A DNA stretch of 6,884 nucleotides from Gammaproteobacteria bacterium (lineage in GTDB: Bacteria > Pseudomonadota > Gammaproteobacteria > Steroidobacterales > Steroidobacteraceae): assembly GCA_030830595.1 (NCBI GenBank), contig JAURMS010000199.1:1-6884 (forward strand), written 5' to 3'. Under the pieces are notes generated by a model that was not told the DNA's origin, did no database searches, and saw only the letters and a list, made by a program, of their open reading frames with translations. The position numbers and the translations under genes were made by a program. Below are positions 1-5,817 of the stretch, piece after piece. Each line of letters begins with the position of its first letter. The first letter of the stretch is position 1.

Positions 1-1729
1 CGAGGTCATCCAGAACGACGCCCTCTTCCGGAGGATCAAGACCGTCTACGATCACCGCACAAGCGAGGGCCTGACGGCCGAGCAGATCCGGTTGGTTGAA
101 ACGCACTACGACAGGTTTGCCCGCCGGGGTGCAGCCCTTGGCGCAGTGGACAAGGCACGCCTGAAGGACATCAACGGCGAGCTCGCCACGCTCTATACCC
201 GCTTTGGCCAGAACCAGCTTCACGACGAGGAAACCTACACCCTGGTCATCGACGACGAGGCGGACCTGGCGGGTCTCCCCCTGCCCATGCGAGACGCAGC
301 AGCCCAGGCGGCAGCGGAACGCAACCTGCAGGGCAAGTGGGTCTTTACCAATACCCGCTCCTCGATGGAGCCCTTCCTGACCTATGCCGAGCGCCGCGAG
401 TTACGTGAGAAGGGCTGGCGCATGTGGGTCAACCGCGGCGACAACCCGGGCGAGCACAACAACCGGAAGGTCGCCTCGCAAATCCTCAAGCTCCGCGCCG
501 AACGCGTGAAGCTGCTGGGCTTCCCGACCCATGCGCACTGGATGCTTGACAACAACATGGCGAAGACACCCGACAATGCCATGAACCTGATGTCGAAGGT
601 CTGGAAGGCAGCGGTCGCACGTGCGAAGGAAGAAGTGGCCGATATGCAGGCGATCGCAGACAGCGAAGGCGCCAATATCACCATCGAGCCCTGGGACTAT
701 CGCTACTACGCCGAGAAGGTTCGCAAGGCCCGCTACAACGTCGACCAAAACGAGGTGAAGGAATACCTTCAGCTGGACAGGATTTTCGAGGGCATGTTGT
801 GGGCCACCAAACAGGTGTTCGGCCTCGACTTCGCCAGGTTGTCGGGAATCCCCGTCTTCCACCCCGACATGTCGGTCTGGGAGGTGCGTCGAGATGGAGA
901 ACCGATAGGGTTGTTTTATTTCGACCCGTTTGCCCGCCCTGGCAAGAACTCCGGCGCATGGATGACGGACTACAGGGCCCAGGAGCGTTTTCGGGCCGAT
1001 ACCCGTCCGATCGTGTCGAACAACTGCAACTACATCAAGGCCAAGCCCGGCGAGCCGGTGCTGATCTCGTGGGATGACGCCTCAACCTTGTTCCATGAGT
1101 TTGGCCATGCGCTCCACGGCCTGCTCTCGAACGTTTCCTACCCCACGCTGTCAGGCACCAACGTCAAGCGCGACTTTGTCGAGTTCCCCAGCCAGGTGAT
1201 GGAATACTGGTTTCCCACCAAGGAAGTACTCGGGAAATACGCCGTCCACTACCAGACCGGCGAGCCTATCCCGCAGTCACTGGTAAACAAGGTCCTGGAG
1301 GCGCAAAACTTCAACCAGGGCTTTGCCACCACGGAATACCTCGCCTCGGCCATCTACGACATGAAGATCCATCTGGCGGCCACGACGGATCAGGACATCG
1401 ACCCCGTCGAATTCGAGCAGCGTGTCCGACAGGAGATTGGCTGCCCGAGGGAAATCGTGTTGCGCCATCGCCCGACTGCCTTTGGGCATATTTTCTCCGG
1501 GGACGCCTACTCGGCCGGTTACTACGTGTACATGTGGGCGGACACCATGACCGCGGACGTCTACGAGGGCTTCATGGAAAAGGGCGGACTCTACAACCCT
1601 GAAACCTGCAAATTGCTCGAGACGGCGATCATGAGCGTCGGCAACTCGATTCCCCCGGACGAGGCCTTCCGCCGCTTCCGTGGCCGCGACGTCGACACCA
1701 ACGCCCTCATGCGAGACCGCGGATTTTAA
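1..1729 (+). CDS. dcp: M3-family zinc metallopeptidase, peptidyl-dipeptidase Dcp type (5' end outside window)
   Basis: This is the C-terminal 575 residues of an M3 peptidase, open in frame from base 2 to TAA at 1727-1729. The family is about 680-720 residues long, so roughly a hundred or more N-terminal residues lie upstream. The zinc site HEFGH is at 1094-1108. The third zinc ligand is the Glu of RDFVEFPSQ at 1181-1183, 29 residues after the first His, which is the normal M3 spacing. The C-terminal substrate-binding block is also present: a His in FGHIFSGD (1487) and the tyrosines of YSAGYY (from 1508). Phrases such as CNYIKAKPGEPVLISWDD before the zinc motif and YPTLSGTNVKRDFVEFPSQ after it resemble Dcp more than oligopeptidase A (PrlC). 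Known Dcp enzymes release C-terminal dipeptides from short peptides, in the cytoplasm or periplasm. Whether a signal peptide exists cannot be seen. The TTG at 92 is internal, because homology continues upstream of it. Confidence 0.93.
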   Translation, partial: EVIQNDALFRRIKTVYDHRTSEGLTAEQIRLVETHYDRFARRGAALGAVDKARLKDINGELATLYTRFGQNQLHDEETYTLVIDDEADLAGLPLPMRDAAAQAAAERNLQGKWVFTNTRSSMEPFLTYAERRELREKGWRMWVNRGDNPGEHNNRKVASQILKLRAERVKLLGFPTHAHWMLDNNMAKTPDNAMNLMSKVWKAAVARAKEEVADMQAIADSEGANITIEPWDYRYYAEKVRKARYNVDQNEVKEYLQLDRIFEGMLWATKQVFGLDFARLSGIPVFHPDMSVWEVRRDGEPIGLFYFDPFARPGKNSGAWMTDYRAQERFRADTRPIVSNNCNYIKAKPGEPVLISWDDASTLFHEFGHALHGLLSNVSYPTLSGTNVKRDFVEFPSQVMEYWFPTKEVLGKYAVHYQTGEPIPQSLVNKVLEAQNFNQGFATTEYLASAIYDMKIHLAATTDQDIDPVEFEQRVRQEIGCPREIVLRHRPTAFGHIFSGDAYSAGYYVYMWADTMTADVYEGFMEKGGLYNPETCKLLETAIMSVGNSIPPDEAFRRFRGRDVDTNALMRDRGF

Positions 1730-1752
1730 GAATGGAAAAATAGTGAGAGCTG

Positions 1753-1854
1753 ATGCACGAACGGCAGCAGTCAAGCCTTGATCTGCTGCGCGTGTGCCTG
1801 AACATGCCTGACCCATTTGAAGGAATCCTTTTTGTAAAACTGGACCTGCGGTAG
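1753..1854 (+). CDS. Possible 33-residue small protein after dcp (doubtful)
   Basis: A short ORF begins ATG 1753 and ends TAG 1852-1854, 23 bases after the dcp stop. It would encode a 33-residue peptide starting MHERQQSSLDLL and ending ILFVKLDLR. The upstream sequence GTGAGAGCTG offers only a weak ribosome-binding match. The peptide has an amphipathic, moderately hydrophobic C-terminal half and no motif I recognise. It overlaps the opposite-strand 70-residue ORF, so at most one of them is likely real. The hairpin at 1755-1797 lies over its first codons, which would hinder translation. It could equally be chance or a decayed gene fragment. Confidence 0.15.
   Translation: MHERQQSSLDLLRVCLNMPDPFEGILFVKLDLR
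1755..1797. other. Imperfect stem-loop downstream of dcp
   Basis: The core arms are GCAGCAGTCAA (1764-1774) and TTGA-T-CTGCTGC (1778-1789), pairing over 11 bp around a GCC loop with a single bulged T. Outer arms GCAC (1755-1758) and GTGC (1794-1797) can extend it across an internal loop. No run of T follows on the + strand, so it is not a canonical intrinsic terminator. It could be a 3'-end processing or protection hairpin for dcp mRNA, or a REP-like palindrome. It overlaps the ends of both small ORFs described in this gap. Confidence 0.45.
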
Positions 1855-1983
1855 CCCGGGGCAAAAGATCATGCGCGGCTGTAGTACGGCGTGCTGTCGG
1901 TCTTCCTCTCGTGAGCACACATCGCGAGGCCGCTCGATCCCGTAAATGATGTCCTGTGGAAGGTGGCGTGCGTGACCGACCAT
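1771..1983 (-). CDS. Possible 70-residue hypothetical protein, divergent from the LLM gene (doubtful)
   Basis: A minus-strand ORF starts at ATG 1983 and runs to a stop at the 1771 end, giving 70 residues. It starts MVGHARHLPQDIIYG and has a basic C-terminal third (FYKKDSFKWVRHVQAHAQQ). Upstream on its strand, GGCAGG precedes the ATG by 7 bases, a modest ribosome-binding match. I do not recognise the family and see no signal peptide, membrane segment or catalytic motif. It fills most of the dcp-LLM gap and would be divergent from the LLM gene, a layout seen for small regulators. The content does not support a DNA-binding fold by eye, and the many His, Gln and Arg residues could come from non-coding GC-rich DNA. 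It may be spurious or a remnant. Confidence 0.25.
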   Translation of the reverse strand: MVGHARHLPQDIIYGIERPRDVCSREEDRQHAVLQPRMIFCPGLPQVQFYKKDSFKWVRHVQAHAQQIKA

Positions 1984-2010
1984 GAATTAACCTGCCAAGC
2001 TTGGTAATTC
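1984..2010. promoter_or_regulatory. Nested palindrome upstream of LLM gene, possible operator
   Basis: The perfect 10-base palindrome CCAAGCTTGG (1995-2004) is flanked by inverted arms GAATTA (1984-1989) and TAATTC (2005-2010). The left arm is displaced by the extra bases ACCTG. It sits about 33 bases upstream of the predicted -35 of the LLM promoter. It also covers the ribosome-binding region of the doubtful minus-strand ORF. Its symmetry and placement fit a dimeric regulator site or a small hairpin. No known operator consensus is recognised. Confidence 0.3.
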
Positions 2011-2017
2011 GCCCCCA

Positions 2018-2091
2018 GTCTGACCCGCCCTGCGCTACCGATTTGACAGCCGGTCTTATTTCAGACTTAAACTATGTGTGTAGGGTCCGAC
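2018..2091. repeat. Degenerate inverted arms GTCTGACCC ... GGGTCCGAC
   Basis: GTCTGACCC at 2018-2026 and GGGTCCGAC at 2083-2091 pair at 8 of 9 positions across about 56 bases. A smaller inner pair, GTCT (2053-2056) and AGAC (2063-2066), lies between them. GGGTCAGAC-type arms are a recurring theme in dispersed palindromic elements of many gammaproteobacterial genomes, some tied to REP-associated transposases. I infer this may be a worn copy. One copy in the window cannot prove a repeat family, and the arms may be coincidental. Confidence 0.25.
2043..2073 (+). promoter_or_regulatory. Predicted sigma70-type promoter for the LLM/receptor unit
   Basis: A perfect -35 hexamer TTGACA is at 2043-2048. 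Candidate -10 elements are TTAAAC at 2067-2072 (18-base spacer) and TAAACT at 2068-2073 (19-base spacer, 4 of 6 matches to TATAAT). The strong -35 with a long spacer and weak -10 suggests a promoter that may need activation. Transcription would start near 2080, leaving a leader of about 35 bases before the GTG at 2116. This is the only good -35 match I see in the gap. Confidence 0.45.
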
Positions 2092-2104
2092 CAACCAAGG
2101 GCTC

Positions 2105-2118
2105 AGGGGTTATCCGTG
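2105..2118 (+). promoter_or_regulatory. Ribosome binding site selecting GTG start of the LLM gene
   Basis: AGGGG at 2105-2109 is followed by a six-base spacer and GTG at 2116-2118. Neither in-frame ATG (2074 or 2140) has a comparable purine-rich site. The resulting N-terminus is MTERKRAPMFNGNKLKLG. Confidence 0.6.
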
Positions 2119-3225
2119 ACGGAACGCAAACGCGCCCCGATGTTCAACGGCAACAAGTTGAAACTGGGGACGTTTTCAGCCAACTGCTCCGGCGGGATGG
2201 CGGTCACAAAAGTGGCCAGCCGCTGGAACAACAATTGGGACAACAACCTTAGCCTGCTGCGCCAGTGCGACGAGGCTGGCATCGAGTTCATGCTGCCCAT
2301 CGCCCGCTGGATAGGTTACGGCGGGGACACGGACTTTCACGGCAACGTGCTGGAAACCGTTACCTGGGCTGCGGGCCTCGCTGCCCATTCCACGCGGATA
2401 CAAGTGTTCGCCACCGTCCACACCGCCTTCAACCACCCCATTGTGGTGGCCAAGCAGCTCGCCACCCTCGACCAGCTCTCCAAGGGCCGCCTCGGCCTGA
2501 ACGTGGTGGCCGGCTGGAACAAGCCGGAGTACGAGGCCTTCGGGGTCGAGCTGCCCACCGCCCACGCCGATCGCTATGCGATGGCGCAGGAGTGGTTTGA
2601 TTATGTGCAGAAGTTGTGGCGTGAAGACCGTCCTTTCGACTGGGAGGGGACATTCTTTCGCGGCAAGGGTGTCTACAGCCTGCCCCATCCCGTCCAGTCC
2701 CACATGCCCATCATCAATGCTGCAGCCTCCGAGGAGGGACGCGCCTTTGCCATGCGCAATGCCGACTTCCTGTTCACGCCAGTAATGGACTTCGACCATG
2801 CCAAGGCCACCGTTGCGGACATCCGCGGGCGGGCGGCCTCGGTGAACAGGCGGGTGGAGGTGTTGACCTTCTGCACGGTGGTCTGCCGCCCCACCCAGAA
2901 GGAAGCCGACGAGTTCCTGCACTGGTACGCGAATGAAAATGCGGACTGGGACGCCGTGGACAACCTGATGAGGCTGCAGGGCTTGCATGCCCAATCCTTC
3001 CCCAAGGAGGCCCTGGCCATGTTCCGGGACCGCTTCGCCGCGGGCCACGGCGGCCTGCCCATGGTGGGGACGCCGGACCAGATTGCCGACCGCCTGGAAC
3101 AGCTCAGCGCGACCGGCATAGCGGGTACGACCCTGGCCTTCCTGGACTACGCAGCTGAATTTCCCTATTTCAGGCAAGAGGTACTCCCCAGGCTGGAGGC
3201 TCGTGGCCTGAGGCAGCCCGCTTGA
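2116..3225 (+). CDS. LLM-class (bacterial luciferase-like) flavin-dependent monooxygenase
   Basis: The product is a 369-residue luciferase-like TIM-barrel monooxygenase, expected to be cytoplasmic and to use FMNH2 and O2 from a separate reductase. Family signs are the N-terminal strand and NCSGG (residues 23-27), IARWIGYGGDT (62-72), LETVTWAAGLAA (79-90), HPIVVAKQLATLDQLSKGR (107-125), LNVVAGWNKPEYEAFG (128-143) and RYAMAQEWFDYVQKLW (153-168). The C-terminal part carries MVGTPDQIADRLEQL (316-330) and the barrel's final FLDYAAEFPYF (342-352). The pattern lies in the group containing RutA, SfnG (dimethylsulfone monooxygenase) and nitrilotriacetate monooxygenase. The exact substrate cannot be read from sequence. 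I chose GTG 2116 because AGGGG (2105-2109) lies six bases upstream. The ATG at 2074 overlaps the promoter -10 and the ATG at 2140 has no Shine-Dalgarno. It is 73 bases from the receptor gene and probably co-transcribed with it. Confidence 0.9.
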   Translation: MTERKRAPMFNGNKLKLGTFSANCSGGMAVTKVASRWNNNWDNNLSLLRQCDEAGIEFMLPIARWIGYGGDTDFHGNVLETVTWAAGLAAHSTRIQVFATVHTAFNHPIVVAKQLATLDQLSKGRLGLNVVAGWNKPEYEAFGVELPTAHADRYAMAQEWFDYVQKLWREDRPFDWEGTFFRGKGVYSLPHPVQSHMPIINAAASEEGRAFAMRNADFLFTPVMDFDHAKATVADIRGRAASVNRRVEVLTFCTVVCRPTQKEADEFLHWYANENADWDAVDNLMRLQGLHAQSFPKEALAMFRDRFAAGHGGLPMVGTPDQIADRLEQLSATGIAGTTLAFLDYAAEFPYFRQEVLPRLEARGLRQPA

Positions 3226-3235
3226 TGATTGCCCT

Positions 3236-3263
3236 GGCAGATGCAGGCTCACCCCTGCCTGCC
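3236..3263 (+). promoter_or_regulatory. Intergenic hairpin between LLM and receptor genes
   Basis: The arms GGCAG-AT-GCAGG (3236-3247) and CCTGCCTGCC (3254-3263) pair over 10 bp with a two-base bulge and the six-base loop CTCACC. No T-run follows (TGACCGAAAAAC), so it should not terminate fully. It could attenuate or stabilise the transcript and set different expression of enzyme and receptor. No clear separate promoter for the receptor is visible in the remaining spacer. Confidence 0.4.
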
Positions 3264-3298
3264 TGACCGAAAAACTTACCGATAACAGGAGAACTTGA

Positions 3299-5758
3299 AT
3301 GAAAGCCCCAATGCGCCGCAAGTTACTCGTTTCCTCCATCGCCCTGACCATGGCCGGAACGGCCTCGGCTCAGAATGTCCTCGAGGAAGTAGTGGTGATC
3401 GCGCAGAAGCGCGAACAGAACCTGCAGGAAGTGCCCATCGCCATCAACGCCTTCACCGGCGAGCAGATGGACGTGCTCGGAGTCTCTGAGAGCTTCGACC
3501 TGGCGACCTTCTCGCCGGGCGTGCATATTTCCGGCAACCTGGCGGGGCAGAACACCCAGTTCTCCATCAGGGGCGTTACGCAAAACGACTTCAACGACAT
3601 CATCGAGGCCCCCAATGCGGTGTACCTGGATGAGGGTTACATTGCAGTCGCCCAAGCCCAGACCTTTGCCGTGTTTGACATCGAGCGAGTGGAAATCCTC
3701 AAGGGACCGCAGGGCACACTGTTCGGGCGCAACGCCACCGGCGGCCTGGTCCACTTCATCTCGACGGCCCCTTCATTCGACGCCACTGAAGGCTACGTCG
3801 ACGTCGAATTCGGGCAATACGACTCGCCCAACAACGCCGGACGCTACATCGTCGAGGGCGCCTTGGGCGGTCCGCTCTCCGAAACCGTCGCCGGCCGGGT
3901 AGCCTTCCGCTACAGCAAGCAGGACCCATACCTGAAGAACCTGTATACGAATGCCGACCAGTTGCCCTTCCTGGGAGACCCTGGCCCGGGTGCCGGCGCT
4001 GACCTTGGTGACGATGACTCAATCGGTGCACGAGTACGCCTGGCCTTCCAGCCCAGCGATGAATTAAGCATGGACCTCAGCTTCAATTACTCCAAGAGCG
4101 AGGTAGCAACCGGTCCCTACCAGAGCAAGTCCACCATCGGCATCGTCCAGCTAGTGAATGGCAGCCCTGAGTTGATCAACGTCATCAACACGCCCAGGGA
4201 CGAGACACGCCTGAGCATCCTGGTCGACGAAAACGGTAACGACACAGGGCTTGATGCCGGAGCCGACATTGAGGATGGTGACCAGTTCCTGGCTGGTGGT
4301 GGCGGCGGCCTCCCGGGACGCCTGGCACCCGGAGCCGATTTCTTTGGCTATCTCGATCCCGATGGGGACGATTTCACCTTCTCTGGAGACTTCGCCTTCG
4401 CAGACTCGGGCAGGACCGAGAATACCGGAGTCAATTTCCGGCTGATGTACGACTTCTCGGATGCACTGACGCTGACCTCGATCACCGACTTCAAGAGCTA
4501 CGAGAAGCTACTTTTCATCGACGTCGACTCTGCTCCGGTCAACCAACTGGCCAACTACGCGGGCGTGGACGCCACCAGCCTTACCCAGGAATTCAGGCTC
4601 AACGGCGAGTCGGACCGCATGCGTTGGGTGGCGGGCCTTTATTACCTGAACATCGACACGGATTCAGACAATGGACTCAAGGGCCCGCAAGGCTCATTCG
4701 CAGACGTGTTTGGGGGCATACCGATCGACGTGGGCACGGTGGCCTCGCTGGAGACCCAGTCCTACAGCCTGTTTGGGCAGCTGGAGTACGACCTGACCGA
4801 TGACCTGACGCTGATCGCCGGCCTGCGGGGCATGCGCGAGGAAAAGGACTTTGGCCTGGTGCTGGGCGTGGCGCCCTCGGAGTCGTCGTTCGTCGTTAAC
4901 ACCAGCCCCTGCTTCAGGGGCGACCTGAGCCAGTGTTTCGTCGGGGTCGCCTATCAGGACGACAGCTCCGAGAATTACTGGGCAGGCAAGCTGCAGCTGA
5001 CTTATGACGTCAGCGACGACCTGATGCTGTTCGCAGGCATCAACCGCGGCGTCAAGGCCGGCAGCTACAACGCGCCGCTGCTGGGAGCGTATTTTGGTGG
5101 AGGCGGCAACGCAGGCCTGCCCTATGACGAGGAAGTGCTGACCTCCTACGAAGGTGGCTTCAAGGCGACGCTCGGCGACGGGTCGACACGCATCAACGGC
5201 TCGGTGTTCTATTACGACTACGCCGACTACCAGGCCTTCCTGTTCGTCGGCGTGGGCGGCGTGGTGATCAACCGGGATGCCGACAACTACGGCGCCGAGA
5301 TCGAGATCCAGAGCTCCCCCGCCCCGGGACTGGACCTGGTGCTGAATGCGTCATACTTCGACGCAACGGTCAAGGATGTGTCGCTGCGCAACGGCTCGCC
5401 GCTGCCATCCCGCGACGTTAATCCCACCTACGCGCCCGAGTTCCAGGCGACTGGCCTCATCCGCTATGCCTTCGATGCATTCGGTGGCGAAATGGCAGTG
5501 CAAGCCGACGTCAGTTACTCGGATGAGTACTACTACAACCTGAGGAACTTCGACGCAGACAAGTTCGATGCCTACACGGTGGCCAATGCCCAGGTCAGTT
5601 ACCGCACTGGCGACTGGCTGGCGACACTTGCCTTGCGCAACCTGACTGACGAGCGCCCCGGCATTCAGGGCTTCGACCTGGCCACGCTCTGCGGGTGTAA
5701 CGAGGTGGCCTATAAGGCGCCGCGTTACTACTCGCTGAGCCTGCGTAAGGAGTTCTGA
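3299..5758 (+). CDS. TonB-dependent outer-membrane receptor
   Basis: This is a complete 819-residue receptor, a usual length for the family. The ATG at 3299 follows AGGAGA (3287-3292) by six bases. A signal peptide covers residues 1-24 (basic MKAPMRRK, hydrophobic core, cleavage after ASA-Gln). LEEVVVIA (28-35) is the probable TonB-box region. The plug follows with FSIRGV (88-93), APNAVYLDEGYI (104-115), FDIERVEILKGPQGTLFGRN (126-145) and ATGGLVHFIST (146-156). The rest is a 22-strand-type beta barrel with aromatic/Gly alternation, ending in YYSLSLRKEF with the terminal Phe needed for BAM insertion. Loop regions 225-242, 308-330 and 352-370 are rich in Asp and Gly. Cys residues occur only at 538/546 and 798/800. 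No siderophore-specific signature or N-terminal FecA signalling domain is visible. Its LLM neighbour favours import of an organic substrate, but iron-chelate uptake is not excluded. Confidence 0.95.
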   Translation: MKAPMRRKLLVSSIALTMAGTASAQNVLEEVVVIAQKREQNLQEVPIAINAFTGEQMDVLGVSESFDLATFSPGVHISGNLAGQNTQFSIRGVTQNDFNDIIEAPNAVYLDEGYIAVAQAQTFAVFDIERVEILKGPQGTLFGRNATGGLVHFISTAPSFDATEGYVDVEFGQYDSPNNAGRYIVEGALGGPLSETVAGRVAFRYSKQDPYLKNLYTNADQLPFLGDPGPGAGADLGDDDSIGARVRLAFQPSDELSMDLSFNYSKSEVATGPYQSKSTIGIVQLVNGSPELINVINTPRDETRLSILVDENGNDTGLDAGADIEDGDQFLAGGGGGLPGRLAPGADFFGYLDPDGDDFTFSGDFAFADSGRTENTGVNFRLMYDFSDALTLTSITDFKSYEKLLFIDVDSAPVNQLANYAGVDATSLTQEFRLNGESDRMRWVAGLYYLNIDTDSDNGLKGPQGSFADVFGGIPIDVGTVASLETQSYSLFGQLEYDLTDDLTLIAGLRGMREEKDFGLVLGVAPSESSFVVNTSPCFRGDLSQCFVGVAYQDDSSENYWAGKLQLTYDVSDDLMLFAGINRGVKAGSYNAPLLGAYFGGGGNAGLPYDEEVLTSYEGGFKATLGDGSTRINGSVFYYDYADYQAFLFVGVGGVVINRDADNYGAEIEIQSSPAPGLDLVLNASYFDATVKDVSLRNGSPLPSRDVNPTYAPEFQATGLIRYAFDAFGGEMAVQADVSYSDEYYYNLRNFDADKFDAYTVANAQVSYRTGDWLATLALRNLTDERPGIQGFDLATLCGCNEVAYKAPRYYSLSLRKEF

Positions 5759-5787
5759 CGCCCTCCGGCGACGTACGCCGTCTCAAG

Positions 5788-5817
5788 GACCCGCGGCGCT
5801 GCCGCGGGTCTTTTTTT
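5788..5817 (+). terminator. Intrinsic terminator of the receptor gene
   Basis: A perfect 10-bp stem, GACCCGCGGC (5788-5797) and GCCGCGGGTC (5801-5810), encloses the loop GCT and is followed directly by seven T (5811-5817). It is 29 bases after the receptor stop. On the minus strand the hairpin is followed by CTTGAGACGG, with no T-run, so it should act only on + strand transcripts. Its T-run overlaps the trmO stop codon (5816-5818). A small extra hairpin, CGGCG-ACGTA-CGCCG (5766-5780), lies just before it. Confidence 0.93.

Noticed and set aside
92..94. TTG 92 as the start of the peptidase
   Set aside because: The frame stays open to base 2, and the upstream residues (FRRIKTVYDHR ... LTAEQIRLV) fit the M3 N-terminal region, so the gene is cut by the window edge.
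1277..1918. Minus-strand ORF of 213 codons over the dcp 3' end
   Set aside because: It overlaps the conserved catalytic part of dcp and has no family motif; it is best read as a shadow frame.
2074..2118. ATG 2074 as start of the LLM gene
   Set aside because: This ATG touches the predicted -10 region and lacks a Shine-Dalgarno, while GTG 2116 has AGGGG six bases upstream.
2001..2252. + strand 83-codon ORF starting TTG within the gap and entering the LLM gene
   Set aside because: It lies out of frame with the LLM gene, starts inside the palindrome, has no ribosome site and no recognisable content.
2176..3351. Long minus-strand ORF (391 codons) opposite the LLM gene
   Set aside because: It mirrors the well-supported LLM coding sequence in GC-rich DNA, has no recognisable domain, and is rich in His, Gly and Val as expected of an antisense shadow frame.
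3755..4035. Minus-strand ORF opposite the receptor plug, Arg-rich
   Set aside because: It is a low-complexity Arg/Gly-rich shadow of the receptor gene with no support.
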